From Tetrastigma voinierianum (taxonomy: Eukaryota; Streptophyta; Magnoliopsida; Vitales; Vitaceae), in NCBI GenBank assembly GCA_016808115.1, contig JAEQBH010004672.1, forward strand, positions 27,531-91,530: 64,000 bases of DNA. The letters run 5' to 3'. A program made the translations under genes and the position numbers. Shown piece after piece: positions 1 to 11,197 of the stretch (its first letter is position 1; the number at the start of each line of letters is the position of its first letter). The notes below the pieces were generated by a model. It did not search any database. It worked only from the letters and a program-made list of their open reading frames with translations, and was not told where the DNA came from.

Positions 1-1486
1 ACCGTGGGATGCTTTAGCCATAAAGACAACGAAAGTGTGCCTGTGTGGTACGTTAGGGAGTTTAGTAGTTACTAACTTCTATTGAGCAGAGTGATTGAGT
101 CCCAAGGGCGGACGCAGATAGTGTCCACTGCGGACCGAGTACAAATGTATAGGTGATTTTAGGGTCGGACCATCCACACGTGATGGTAGCCTCGGTATAT
201 AAGACGGGTAGTGGTTCCCAATTGATCGACGGAGAGTGAGATTCTCGTGGAGTTTAATCGCTTCTCGACGTATGCATCCAGTGGCAAGAAGATTTACCAG
301 ATCTTTGTCTCCAATACTATCGAGCTGGATTTAAGAGACACGTGACTTTATTCACGATGTCTCACTTAGTCACAGGTTAAGGCCGAGCACCGTATGCCAG
401 GCTACTCCACCCATCGAGGTGTGGCTGAGTGGAAGTGGGAGCATCACGATGGATTTTGTGGACCCACTTGCCACTTTCGCACACCGCAGAGACATGATGC
501 TGATGGGTGATAGTATACCGCTCACGGTTTAATACATTTTCTAGAAATGGTTGATGGCCTTCACATTGAGAATCAAGTAGTTGTACTATCTGAGAGATAG
601 TCCCACTACATGGAGTACCAGATCCATAGTGCCTGATAGTGACCCGAGGTTTACTACGCACTTTAGAAGAGTTTCCAAAGGTTACGGGCAATACCACCGG
701 GCCATGAGTACAACTTCTTCCACCCACTGCACAGACGGTCAGTCCGAGAGGACTATACAGTGTTAGAGGACATGTCATGAAAGCATGGCCCCGGATCATA
801 AGGGTAGCTGGGAAGAGCATTTGCCCTTAGTGGAATTTGCCTATAACAATAGTTACCAGACGAGTATACAAATGGCACCATATGAGGCATTGTATGGGAG
901 GCTATGTAGATCACTGTTATGTTGGACTGAGGTGGGAGAGAGCTCCATCACTGGTCCTGATTTGATTAGAGACACCTCTAAGAAGGTGAACTTGATACGA
1001 CAAATAGCTTCCTCATGGCTCGTGAGCCTAAGAGCCATGCTGATGCGACGCCGAATCTCAGAGTTCGAGGTCGGGATCACGCCTCTCAAGGTGATGCCTA
1101 AGAGGAGTGGTCGCCCGTGTTTTTGCGGGAAGTTATCGAGGTTTATTGGGCCTTTCGAGACACTTGAGAGGGTAGGCACTGCTATGCACTGGCTGTCTTT
1201 TAATGCTTCAAGATGTCGTGTCCGTGAGGTATTTCACGCTCCATGTCTCTTAAGTATACCCGATCCAGCCTCATGTATGACCTGGGATGACGAGGCTGAC
1301 ACTTATGATCGTCGAGGAGGACCCGTTGTCCATTTTGATAGCCTTGATCGTGCCTTTACACGCAAGACCGTGAGGCGCAGTGAGGGTGCTATGGCGCACC
1401 ATGATGGAGGAGCCAACGTGGAGAGCGAGGACGCAAATGCTACCTATCCCTTTTGTTTAGGGATGAAGGTAATATTTAGTCGTTAA
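1..1486 (+). pseudogene. Ty3/gypsy chromovirus pol, integrase to C-terminal chromodomain-like tail (decayed)
   Basis: This is the 3' end of a gypsy polyprotein whose integrase would insert the cDNA copy. Short blocks in different frames match the family: WKWEH and a DFV-type stretch near 430-480, DPRFTTHF near 640-665, TDGQSERTIQ near 735-765, and then one longer frame at 785-1486. That frame contains GSWEEHLPLVEFAYNNSYQ and APYEALYGR, which are classic chromovirus integrase core sequences. After this come GPFETLERVGT and a tail with an RKTVR...HHDG...ESEDA pattern resembling the Tekay/Del chromodomain region. Frames shift at least three times between 400 and 785, and the IN core is split from its C-terminus. 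The RT/RNase H part lies left of the window. The family call (gypsy chromovirus) is secure; the Tekay/Del sublineage is an inference from the tail and LTR style. Confidence 0.9.
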
Positions 1487-1577
1487 TATTTAATGACGAG
1501 TTTACATGCATGTATAGTGCACGCCGTATATGCATGTGGTTAGTTAGATTTTCCAGAATTTTTGACAAAATTCCTTT

Positions 1578-1589
1578 AAGGAGGGAGAA
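1578..1589 (+). promoter_or_regulatory. polypurine tract of the chromovirus
   Basis: AAGGAGGGAGAA lies immediately before the TGTAAGAC start of the downstream LTR and about 90 bases after the pol remnant. This is the expected position and composition for the plus-strand priming polypurine tract. Confidence 0.8.
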
Positions 1590-3535
1590 TGTAAGACTTG
1601 AGAAAATTCCACTTCTCCGAAAATGGCAAAATCGTAATTTCGGTTAAAACCCGAAATTTTTTTAGATCTCGGCTGATGAAATGGATTTCACCGTTGGAAT
1701 CGTCTCGCGAAATCTAGCTAACACGTCGAATTTCATCGAATTTCGAGACAGTAGGAATTTGCACTTTTTTCGAGGCATCAAGTTTCAGGTGCCGTAAAAC
1801 GACATGTGATGTGACGAAAGTCACCTATAACATGTACTCATGTGACATAAGTTGCATGAGTAGAGAGATGATGGAAATGGAAGGCCAAGATAGTGCCAAT
1901 GTCGGCAACCGCTATACGATCGGGCATTACGAAATCATAAATGATAATAGGACAAGTATGTAAGAGTGTCATCTCTTACATTCAAAAAGGAAAGAAAAAC
2001 GGAAGGAGGAAACTGGTTCATTTAGCTTAGCTTGGTTTTTAGAGGAGAGTGAGTGACTCTCTCTAGGTTTCTAGGCGATCTCGACCGCGAAATTGCCTGG
2101 GACAAGCAAAGGAAAGCTAGCTCTACGCAGCAGGGCTTCGCGTGGGTACTGGTTTTTGTGGAGTTTCGACAAAACTCCTAGGGGCTTATCCTACTTGAAG
2201 TTACACTTTGGTTTAAGTGTTTTGTAATGTTTCGTTAGTTTGAGCCCTTGAACTGTTTGACTCCAGCCCCAAAACTCGGGACCGGTGTGAGAATTTTTGC
2301 CCATTTGTGACATCTCTGATTTGTTTGGGCCGGTTTTGGGTGTTTATTTCATAAATTATGAAATAAATTGTGTATTGGTGTGTATGAGGCCGGAAATGGC
2401 CATGGATTTCAAGTTCAATGGCGGAAACCGCATGATTGTGTTTGGTCGTGAAATCGCGAACCCGAGGGTTTCATCACCACGTGAATAGTGCTTTATGAAA
2501 TATATTTTTGGGAATAGTTTGGTCGAGTAATTCAAATTGAATTCGTGTTTAAGCATCAGCCCATGTGAGCTAATTTTTGGTGTAATGTATTGAGAATTTA
2601 TATAACATGTTGTTGTGATTTAAATTATGTAAATATATGCATGATGATATATTTGCATGTGTTATATATATTGGTTGAAATGGCATAATGCATTTCATAT
2701 GCACCGAGTAACCTAGAAATTAGGTGTGAGTGCATGACACTAGTTTTCTGAAAAACGAGCATAGTTGCGAAAGGAATTTCACAGGATGATTTTCCGGAGA
2801 ATGGTGTTGGGAGATGGTCCTACAATTACATGTCGGAGGAGCCCATGTATTGTTTTGGAAGGTTCTCCAACACATTCGCCTCGGAGGGTAGTCCATATTT
2901 TTACACATTCGCAAGCATTTCAGAACAACAAGTTTTGTTTTTAATGATATTTTTCATACATATTTAGGCAGGTGAGGGAGTCGGTGAGGACTCGGGACAT
3001 GGGTTGGTCATTTAGACATTCAAGTAGGATCACGAATTTGCTTGAATGGGTGTTTGAATTGGGACATTGCATATGCACTTAGGTGGGGAGTAACCCATTT
3101 AGGGTGATTCCACTACTAGGCGATAGCTCACCCTATCGAGGGAACATATTTTTCAGGTACTGGGAGCATTCGAGGAGATGGCTCATCCTAGAGGCCGATT
3201 TAGAAGAAAGCCAGGTTGTGGCTTTGGTTTTGTTATGTACACATGTATTAGAACTCTATAAGTTTGATATATGTTGTATAAGGATAATTTATTACCTCTT
3301 GAAACTATTGTATATAGTTGGGATTTATTTGGATGAGTATTGGTTTATAAATAAAGTGGTCAAGTTTACTCATGTATATGTCTTCTAATGTTGATTGGGA
3401 CAGGTTTTCTATTTGGGTAGAGCTCCTCGTACAAAGGAGACTCTGCCCGATTTTCGTGAATAGTGTCGGTTTTGTTCACGAGTATTCCGCGGGTTGACGA
3501 GTAATTAACGGACCCCCGGGAAATGGGGCGTCACA
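1590..3535 (+). mobile_element. 3' LTR of the Tekay/Del-like chromovirus
   Basis: The LTR opens with TGTAAGACTTGAG right after the polypurine tract and closes with GGGGCGTCACA, giving TG...CA ends and a length of about 1.95 kb, which is normal for Del/Tekay LTRs. No protein is encoded; the open frames inside it are fortuitous. The partner 5' LTR and left target-site copy are outside the window, so the right end is placed by the CA terminus and by the switch to LOR-gene sequence at 3536-3540. Confidence 0.8.
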
Positions 3536-3539
3536 GATT

Positions 3540-3930
3540 TGGAGTTCAACAGATTTGTATCTTCCTTGCCTGAAACTAAGGACGCCAGAAGCTTCCCACG
3601 TATTAATTAACTCCATTTCGCCAAACTCAGCCTCTACAATTGTCACCACCATTTAATATTAAAATCAAAATTAGAGGATCAAATCACGAACCAAAACCAT
3701 TAACAAAATCACTAATTCCACACCTTGTGACATAAACATGAGAAGAGGCTTGCCGGAGGCATCCATGAGGATGATCCCCCCATTCCGCAAAGCAAAGATA
3801 ATTGTCCACCTTAAAACACAAATCCCCTTCCTCGAACACCGTGAAGCCACCGCAATTGAAACAAGAGTGACTCTTCCACACTCACAACCGCTGCGGTCAC
3901 TTCACTAGGCTTCGCCTCCGATAAGGAGAG
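3540..3930 (-). pseudogene. LURP-one-related (LOR/tubby-like fold) gene fragment, frameshifted and cut by a retrotransposon LTR
   Basis: LOR proteins are small plant proteins with a tubby-C-like beta-barrel; family members have been linked to defence responses. Reading the minus strand, 3881-3777 gives VWKSHSCFNCGGFTVFEE and then FKVDNYL, the LOR core. The next block, IILMDASGKPLLMF, is clear at 3782-3735 but in another frame, so a one-base shift separates them. A second small deletion just upstream of VWK joins a TAAVVSV-like stretch in another frame. A likely intron follows (donor near 3727, acceptor TTGTAG at 3634), and the next exon begins RLSLAKW, matching the usual position after the DASGKP block. 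The exon is lost where the chromovirus LTR ends at 3535. The 5' part of the gene is missing or unrecognisable beyond about 3930. This is the only host-gene remnant I can name here, and it cannot make a normal protein. Confidence 0.72.
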
Positions 3931-4204
3931 AGGGAAGAGGAGAGAGAGGAAAATGCTTTTTTTTTTTTTTTAAATTACAAATTATTGTGGATTAATTAGA
4001 TAATTCACATGTGTCTAGAGAGGAGAACAAGGTCACATAGGGATTATTCTAACTCCCTTAGCCGATCCTCAGCTGGGCCTCTCAGACTAATATGATATAG
4101 GACCCTCAAACATGAGATTATTCATAGTTAAGAGCCTATTTAAAGAAAATGAGCCAAACTTGGGATTATTCAGGCAATTTCTCCTATATCTTAGACATTT
4201 TATA
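3931..4204. other. intergenic, no gene seen
   Basis: This stretch holds a purine-rich run (GAGAGGAAGAG-type), a poly-T run near 3956-3972 and unremarkable AT-rich sequence. I see no coding signal or repeat boundary in it. Confidence 0.5.
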
Positions 4205-4696
4205 TAATTAATTATAGAGAATAATATTTTAATATATTTTGTTTAGATAGTTTTGGAATAAAGTGATTTATTATATTTTCTTCTTTTTAAATAATAATCT
4301 ATTTCTTCTTAATAGTTCAATTGTTTTAGAAATATATTTTTAGGTTGTAATATATATAAATACTTGAAAAATTTAAAACTCTTTCCAAATTAATTATAGA
4401 GAAGAAATATTTTAATATATTTTGTTTCTATAATTTTGAATAAAGTGATTTTATTATTATTTAAATAATAATCTTATAATTAATTTCCTATATAAGTAAT
4501 TATAGAGAAGCATATTTTAATATTTTTGTTTAAATAATTTTGGAATAAAGCGATTTACTTCATTTTTCTTCAAATAATAATCTTATTTCTTGTTTAATTG
4601 GTCAATCTTTTAGAATAACTTTTTAGGGTTGTAATATTTATAAATACTTAAAATTTCTTATAAAAACTCTTTCCAAATAAATTCTAGAGAAATTTT

Positions 4697-4727
<31 letters not shown>

Positions 4728-4760
4728 ATTTTAGAATAAATGAATTATTATTATAATTTT
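4205..4760. repeat. AT-rich tandem repeat, unit about 181 bp
   Basis: The string AATTATAGAGAA or a close variant recurs near 4211, 4393, 4500 and 4681. Each time it is followed by TTTTAATATATTTTGTTT...GGAATAAAGTGATTTA and then a TTTTAGGTTGTAATAT...AAATACTT stretch. Spacings are about 182, 107 and 181, so there are two full units, one internally shortened unit and a partial last unit. The last unit runs into a short (TA)n at about 4703-4727. Confidence 0.7.
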
Positions 4761-4798
4761 AGATAATTTATGGGCTAATCAACCGTATCTTTCACAAG

Positions 4799-5083
4799 TG
4801 TTAAAAGCCATGATATTAATATTAAATTCAAATCCTACAAGTTTGAGCTTGTAGGTGAGTTGGTAGTTTAACATGGTATTAAAGCTTGATCTGGTAGGAG
4901 GTCCTAGGTTCAATACCTTCATTTGCAATTTGAATCCCATTTGATTATTTGAAAGTACATGAAGGACTCTGTTTGGTTTGTTTGAATCTTCTTGTGTGGG
5001 TATGGGGCCCCACGTGATGGAGGATGTTAAAAGGCATGATATTCATATTAATTTGATAATATTCGATTTCAAATGTATAAACA
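4799..5083 (+). mobile_element. miniature LTR element (TRIM-like), about 285 bp
   Basis: A 75 bp LTR-like segment (4799-4873, TGTTAAAAGCC...TTTAACA) is followed at once by TGGTATTAAAGC, a close match to the initiator-Met tRNA primer site TGGTATCAGAGC. After about 140 bases without coding potential comes a purine-rich GATGGAGGA tract and a second copy of the terminal repeat (5025-5083, TGTTAAAAGGC...ATAAACA) that has lost about 16 bases. The order LTR-PBS-PPT-LTR with no gene is the TRIM layout. I could not find a convincing target-site duplication. A tRNA-like SINE reading was considered because GGTTCAATACC resembles a B box. Confidence 0.55.
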
Positions 5084-5230
5084 ATTAATCTACTTTGGGG
5101 TCACTTTCAAATGTGTTTCCCATAGGTACCCTTTATGGTGTCAGTGGATAGGGTGACGTTATGTTGTAGTGACACCTTCTATTTATGGTGACTTATTATA
5201 AACGCTACCATATGTTTCTTGTAGTACTGA

Positions 5231-5672
5231 TTAAGGATTGCACGCAAAGCCTTTCACCTTTGTTGAAAGATGATGTTATTTATTTTCTTCATCTTATATT
5301 GATGTAATGTGGGATATGGGTGTGCAGTGCTTTTAAGAGGGGAATCAAGGGAGTTCATTCCGAATTCCACTAGGAGTGATTAGGTTTCAAGAACGACTGT
5401 GGGTAGAGAGGGAGTCTCGTACCACATAAGACTAATTGTAAAACTTGAATCAGATTAGTGGAAATCCTTGCATCTGGGCATAGCCCCGTGGACGTAGATA
5501 GTTGTTGAACCATGTAAAAGCTTGTGGTGTGATTTTATCTTTTTTTGCATACATCTCATATTAGTCTTCAGACACTGGTCCCACAGGAGTTTAGATGTCC
5601 CGCACTAAAGTTCAACGCCATAGTCCTAAGATTAGGAAATTATGTGCAAGAACACACACGCATATATGTCAA
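5231..5672 (+). mobile_element. Ty1/copia 5' LTR remnant
   Basis: This segment aligns by eye with 21604-22030 (shared words: GAAAGATGATGTT, TTCTTCATCTTATATTGATGTAA, GGAAATCCTTGCATCTG, TTTTTGCATACATCTCATA). It ends directly before a copia-type primer site, which marks it as the R/U5 side of an LTR. Its left border is uncertain. Confidence 0.6.
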
Positions 5673-5673
5673 T

Positions 5674-5685
5674 TGGTATCAAAGC
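5674..5685 (+). promoter_or_regulatory. primer-binding site, initiator-Met tRNA type
   Basis: TGGTATCAAAGC differs by one base from the plant copia primer site TGGTATCAGAGC. It sits right after the LTR remnant and about 120 bases before the gag remnant. Confidence 0.7.
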
Positions 5686-5749
5686 ATGTCACTTTAAGTT
5701 ACTGAGTGAGATCCCTGGATGCTAGAATCGTTTGTGTGTGAGTATTAGA

Positions 5750-6520
5750 TGGATCCGATGAAGAACGAAATGTCCTTAAAATTAATTCCCATGTTTGCTT
5801 AATGATCAAACTAAGGATAATCAGATACACATGTGTATGTTTATCAAGTCACTGAAAATAGAAGTATGGGAATCCGTTGTATTAGGATGGACCATCCCAA
5901 CCAAGATTAAAAATAGTGAAACAATGACCAAGCCTGAATCAGAATGGAAGTGTGAAGAAAGAAAGCAAATAATAAGAAACTACACTACTCTACAAAGCAT
6001 TAATGTTGTATGGATGACAAGACGTCGTACTCATTGCCTCTTTAGAATTTGCCAACAAGCATGGAACATCCTCTAAAACATGAGATTAAGACAGAAAGAT
6101 GAAGAAGGGAAGAAAGTTTATAGAACCCTAAAAAGGATTCACCTAGATGCCATGTAAGATCATGGAGAGACTCAAGACAAATCAACCGCCTAGAGCTTCA
6201 CACCAATTATCATAACAAAAGGAGCTACTCCTCAAAGGATAGAGAGGATTGAAGCAAAATCATTAGATTGTTAGGTACACGGGTCCTATACCACTCTCAC
6301 ATGATAATCTGATATCTCCACAACAGAACATAGGGTGCAGAGTAAAGTGTTAGAGATGGCAGAGGAATCTTCCAAGTCAAAAGTTGTAGTCTTGAAGATT
6401 GTAATGAGTTGAAGTTCCTGCATCAAGAAAGACAATTAAAACCAAAGGTTAGCAAACCTTCAGGGAAAGAAAATGGAAAGCACTGCAGATGTCAGGTATT
6501 GAGAAAAGAGCTAGGGGACC
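5750..6520 (+). pseudogene. Ty1/copia gag remnant
   Basis: Copia gag forms the nucleocapsid. The frame at 5795-6076 contains MCMFIKSLKIEVWESVVLGW, PESEWKCEERKQIIRNY and then ICQQAWNIL, which match the UBN2/DUF4219-type copia gag order (WxxxMxxFL...W, a DWxxxE/K-type segment, then A..IWDxL). It follows a copia LTR and primer site at the right distance. Beyond 6076 the frame is lost: a KDEE..KKVYRTLKR piece is readable near 6095-6140, and a cysteine-containing stretch near 6470-6510 may be the decayed zinc knuckle. No protease or pol is present before the gypsy LTR piece starts at about 6840. Confidence 0.72.
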
Positions 6521-6839
6521 TTTAAACGAACAACTAGTCGTGAATCAGTGATCTCTGTGGCGGTGGAAAAGGAAGAGTTATAGTTTTGGTCCCTTTATAA
6601 TTCCAAGGTTGTCCAAGCTAAAGAATGTTACTTTTGAAGGACTTACAAGAACTGATCGCTTTAATCCAAATGGCAGGATAAAGATCTACTAGTAAAATTA
6701 ACAAAGGAAAGTGATGCAAGAGCTTCTACAACAAACATTAGGAATTCGACCTTCGTTATGGAAAATTTGGATTCGAGAGGTTGTGAAACCTTAGAGACGT
6801 TGTGCCCAGATTTCCGAGGGTCTTTTTTTTTGCTTATGT
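6521..6839. other. transition between copia gag remnant and gypsy LTR piece
   Basis: No recognisable coding sequence. The junction between the plus-strand copia remnant and the minus-strand gypsy LTR falls somewhere around 6820-6860 and is not sharp by eye. Confidence 0.35.
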
Positions 6840-7910
6840 ACAAGTCTCGCTAAGTGAGAGAAATCTTTGTCTCGACAGAATACCTCTATTGCTCTAGTGC
6901 CTTTGTCGTGCATGCATCCTAGTCACACACGCATGCTTGTCGTGCGCACCTGGCTCTGTCGTGGGCGACATAGCTCCTCTTCGTGGGCTACAAAGCACCT
7001 CATCACGCCACAAGAACCTCGCTTTGTTGGCGACGCGAACGCTTAATTCCCACTTCGTGACATAGAGCGCTTATGTCACAACATGAAACCTTATGTCCTA
7101 AGATTTTCTCGTTATGACGTGAAGAATATTCTGGTCGCGAACATAAATTCTCCCCATGCCGGATAACCCGCTACGACATAATAACATTCGCCGCGACAGG
7201 AATTTCCTTCCTTAGGCAACGAACTCGCCGCGAAGATAAACTATTCGTCGCGACAAAATTCTCCTTGTCTAGCCAACTCAGATGGCGGCATAAAATACCG
7301 TACCAAAATTTTTAGAGAATGAGATGGTGGAAATTTGAGTAAGAAGTTGAGAAGGTCGAGAGTTTATGAGAAAGGCGCCTTTCGCCAAAATTTTCTATTT
7401 ATAAGCCAACTGGTTGATCTTGCCCTACATTTAATGTCGCGACAACATTGCCCTAGGGTTTGTTTTATCATTAATGCTCTTTCGCAACAAACAAAATAGT
7501 TGTCCTGACATAATGTTAAAATTTTTTTAGAGATGAAAGCTGTCTAATTGCGCCGACACATAAAAATATGTTGTGGATATTTCCTTTAGTGCTCTTTGAA
7601 TTTATGTCGCGAAGACCGAGTAATCAGGTTGCAACATAAACTTCCTTTTCAATTTGCTTCCTAATTCAAAGTGTGTCTACCACGTTAAAAAAGTATTTTG
7701 CGACATTAATCGAAGTTTTCTGAATTTTTATCTTTCTCTTTCTTCTCTCATAAAACATTCAAAGCAACCTACATATACTCATACTCATTTGAACATAAGT
7801 ATGAACACTTATTCAAACTATCAAAATTCTTCAATTCAAGTATGAACACTCATCTCATTTATCTAATATGTCTTTTCCCTTGACTTAAATATTTTATTCA
7901 AACATGCTAA
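6840..7910 (-). mobile_element. 3' LTR piece (U3 part) of the Athila/Tat-like gypsy family
   Basis: This stretch is dense in TGTCGCGACA-like words (exact GTCGCGAC near 7226 and 7434, with many one-base variants such as GTCGTGC, GCGACATA and CGCGACAG), as in the other LTRs of this family. On the minus strand it starts right after a GTTTGGGGGAAT polypurine tract, so it is the U3 of a 3' LTR. Only about 1.1 kb remains against 2.6-3.2 kb in the other copies, so the R/U5 side is missing. Confidence 0.6.
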
Positions 7911-7926
7911 GATTCCCCCAAACTTC
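7911..7926 (-). promoter_or_regulatory. polypurine tract of the minus-strand gypsy element
   Basis: On the minus strand this reads AAGTTTGGGGGAATC. The AAGTTTGGGGG core is the usual polypurine tract at the 3' LTR border of plant Athila/Tat-type elements. Confidence 0.7.
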
Positions 7927-8339
7927 AGATATGCATTGTCATTAAATACAAGTTTAGGGAATTAGAATTACTCCCCCTTGTGGTCATTTTCTGCATATTT
8001 TCTTTTTGAAACAGTGTGCTTCTTAATAAGGATCTTCTTGAATTTTTGCTTCATTGTCTTGAAAATCAACAATGACTAACATAAACTACTAACAAATTAA
8101 ACTAAAACATCAAATACATAAAATTCTACCGAATCAATTAAACTATTTAAAAAACTTAAAATTAAAATTCATTGGCTGCCTCCTAAGAAGCCGCCGCTTT
8201 AATGTCCTTAGCTGTGATACAGGCCAGAGGTCTTCGCCTCTAGTAATTCTATGTTTGCTCCTCTAGTCTAAGCTATTCTTCATTAAACTAGTTTCTAGGC
8301 ATGCTTTCATTCTACACCTTTCGTTTCCTCGTAATTCAT
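7927..8339 (-). mobile_element. 3' noncoding region of the gypsy element
   Basis: This is AT-rich sequence without an open frame. The segment 8170-8215 (GGCTGCCTCCTAAGAAGCCGC on the plus strand) resembles the conserved word found close to the polypurine tract in many Athila/Tat-like elements. Here it directly abuts the gag C-terminus, so the whole pol region has been deleted from this copy. Confidence 0.5.
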
Positions 8340-9690
8340 CATCGCCTCTCATCGTAGTTGGTGAGATCTTTTGGATTCGATCTCGCATCACTAGGAAATG
8401 CATTTCCGGGATTAGCTTTTCAAGGATAAGGTTAACTGCCCCACTTGAGTCTCCAAAGTCTCTCATCAGGCATTGGTATTTGCTTGAAACACAATTGAGT
8501 TTGCTTGAAATTTTCATGTCAGAAATTCTTTTCAAGGCATTCAAACCCTTTGTTTTCTCTCGACATGAAATGAAGCATATGATCTTTAAAGGATCGAGTC
8601 ATTTTTGACATTGATGCACCTCTCTATTGGGTCCCTCTGATGCTGTTGTTCTTGGAACCTGGGCTGAGCATAAGCTTGCTGGTAATTTGGCCCAGTCTAG
8701 GCCCTCACGTGTTCCTCCACCATGCGAAAAGTTTTCACGGTTCCTCGTCGGTGTATAAGTAGGTCGGAAAGTCAAGCTAGGCTTGAAGTGATAACTTCTT
8801 TGCTCATTCATATACTTGGGCTCCTCAACTTGGTAGGGGTCTCACAGCTTCTTCTACTCTTCTTCTACTAACTCCCACTTCATGTGCAGTGTGCATTCTT
8901 CTTTCATTGTTTCCTAGTTTGTTCATCACTGCATCCAGCTTTGCTTCTATGGCTATCATTCTGTCAAGCCCAATAAGACCATTTCCTTTCAACCTGTTGT
9001 TGCTCCTTGAAGCTTCAGATGGAGCCTTGTAGTTGCATTTGGAAAGGTCTTCAATCAGTTGCCATGCCTCCTCTGCATTCCTTCTTTGGGAACGCCCGAC
9101 AAATAGATGCATTAATTATAAATTCTTGAGGTATAATTCATAGCATGATAGAAAATATCCATCTGAGTGGTCAGATTTATTCCATGCATAAGACATCTTT
9201 TCAGCAATCTTTTGAATCTCTCCCATGCAGTGTAGAGGGTCTCATCTTCCCCTTGCTTGAAGACAGTTATTTCTCCTCTTCTCTCAGCAAAGGAGAGCCG
9301 GGAGGAAAAACTTGCTCATATAAGCTTCCACCACTCTTCCAAGTGTTCACCGATCCCACCGGTAATGAATCAACCATGTTTGCTACCATCTCCTACCAGT
9401 GGAAGAGTCATAGCCATTACTTATGGTCTCACCCCATTCAGCCTTGATCAGGTTGGCCATCCTCATGAATCTTCCCATATGCCTACTGGGATCTTCACAA
9501 CATGTGAGGGTGACCTCAGAACCGTGTTCCCGCACTATAGTAATCAATGCCGGTTTCACCAAAATTGTTTGCCTAAATTGTTATTCCATCAGAGTATTCT
9601 TGATAGTAGGCCTCCAAAAGTCCCCATAGTATTAGGGCCTCGATTTCTCTACTCTTCTTCTTGTGGAATAGCCAAAACTTGTCGATAATC
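8340..9690 (-). pseudogene. Ty3/gypsy Athila/Tat-like gag (decayed)
   Basis: This gag would form the capsid-like particle. Read on the minus strand, recognisable blocks come in the correct order but in shifting frames. They are CEDPSRHMGRFMRMANLIK (near 9510-9450), AERRGEITVFKQGEDETLY and AWERFKRLLKRC (near 9300-9195), HGINLTTQMDIFYHAMNY (near 9185-9130), and EEAWQLIEDLSKCNYKAPSE (near 9085-9015). After these come RMIAIEAKLDAVMNKLG (near 8965-8910) and a glutamine-rich C-terminal segment ending in ETQVGQLTLSL (near 8460-8420). These are the hallmark gag blocks of this group. At least four frame changes and several stops break the gene. No zinc knuckle, protease or RT follows. Its 5' LTR is the upstream minus-strand LTR starting at 9886. 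Confidence 0.85.
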
Positions 9691-9885
9691 TAATTCTCCC
9701 ACTATGTAAGTGTGAGTGATGGATCAAACATCAACACAAATTCTATAATTGTTATTACCCAAGGATTATTATATCTAATCCCAAAGAATAATGCCAGCGA
9801 AACTTGTTTGTTATATTTCTTGCAATTATAATCGGGATTAAAAGCCGCTTCTTAAGAGTAGCTGAATTCTTCTGGTTTTGATCCA
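9691..9885 (-). mobile_element. leader between LTR and gag
   Basis: This noncoding stretch lies between the LTR terminus and the first readable gag block. A standard TGGCGCC-type primer site is not visible; the base run after the LTR end reads TGGATCAAAACC, so the site has decayed or differs. Confidence 0.4.
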
Positions 9886-11197
9886 TGACTCAAGTGTACG
9901 TGCCGAACAAGTAATAAAGTGGATTTAAGTCCATATCGATCCCACAGAGATCTCAAGAATTCTCAACTCAACTGCCCCAATACCTGCTCTATACTATTTG
10001 GACTATGATAGGCAATTGATATATTCCTGCAACTTTTAAACTATAAAAGAATAAAAAAAGTGTAAACTAAGAACGAAATGAAACAATGCTTAAACTAAAA
10101 ATGTAAAAATTAAAGAATGGATCACGCTATTTAAAGGAATGCATTGAAAATACAATTTATTGTAGCATCAATTCCTCGCAGACAACTCTCAGAATCTCGC
10201 TTCATGAACCTCGGGATAGAACTGGCCCACTCAAGAAGGTAATTCCCATGTGGATCTCTCCTTAACGACACATTTCATCATTTTTCCACCTCCTGCTTCT
10301 TTCAAGACAGGGGATTAGATAACTACTTAATTCGAGTTGCCTTATTCTAGGTATTTTTCTTTTCAATACTTCATACCTGTAATATGGATCAGAAACCTTA
10401 GCTCCTAAGACATAGGCTAAGCATGGGTTTACACTATACTGGTTTCTCATCCTCAAAATTGGAACAATTCATTATTTCCTTGATTAGATCCTTGCTAACA
10501 CGGGATTGAACTCACTGTTCGAATCGAGGTGAACTCTCTGCTCATTTTAATTGATAAGTCATTCAACTCATTCCTGCTTCAAGTGAGAAGAAGATTTATC
10601 AATTAGGAATTCACAAAGCCCATTAGGATCCCCAATATTAGGCTCGTATACCCTTGAGAAATCATTCAATACTCAGAATGCCTCTCAGGTCACTCGAGGG
10701 CCCCGAAATCGTGAGCATGAAACAATCCTATTACGTGCATAGACACCGATATTTGATCAGATACAAAATAAACAAACCAAAGAAGGGTGATTCAAGACCA
10801 AGTTCGCAGACTATGATAAATTTATGTAGGAAAGATAAATTTAACAACAGAGTAGATTCAAAAGGAAGCCTGGTTTAAATTACTTCATTACACTAACTAA
10901 GAGCTCCCCGATCAAAAGGACTATCAGAACTGAACTGAAGTTTGAATTCCAAAATATGTTCGACTTCAAACGAACTGTGCAAAGTAATTTGAAGAAAATA
11001 ACATTCTGCATTCAGCTTCAACTTCAACAACTAACATCCAGATCTAGAAATTCAAATGAAATAACAATCTACTCTAATCTAATCTAAAATAACAACAAAA
11101 CAAAGAAAAAGAAACAGAAAATTAAAATACACGAGCCTTCGCCACCTGCACTCTCTTCTCGAGCCGCCAAGAGCCGCTTCCTTCAAGAGCAGCTGCG

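Noticed and set aside
377..820. 147-codon open frame on the minus strand at the left end
   Set aside because: It is antisense to integrase blocks of the chromovirus on the plus strand and shows no motif of its own.
853..1179. 108-codon minus-strand frame
   Set aside because: Antisense shadow of the well-supported integrase frame at 785-1486.
4840..4930. possible tRNA-derived SINE (A-box-like TAGTTTAACATGG, B-box-like GGTTCAATACC)
   Set aside because: The same bases are better explained as LTR end plus TGGTATTAAAGC primer site between two direct terminal repeats; no poly-A or simple tail is present.
7120..7650. regularly recurring GTCGCGAC words resembling a CRISPR-like or iteron array
   Set aside because: Spacing is irregular, the words are short palindromes inside LTR U3 regions, and the context is plant nuclear DNA.
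9145..9688. plus-strand frames of 100 and 143 codons
   Set aside because: They are antisense to the gag remnant, whose blocks are clear on the minus strand.
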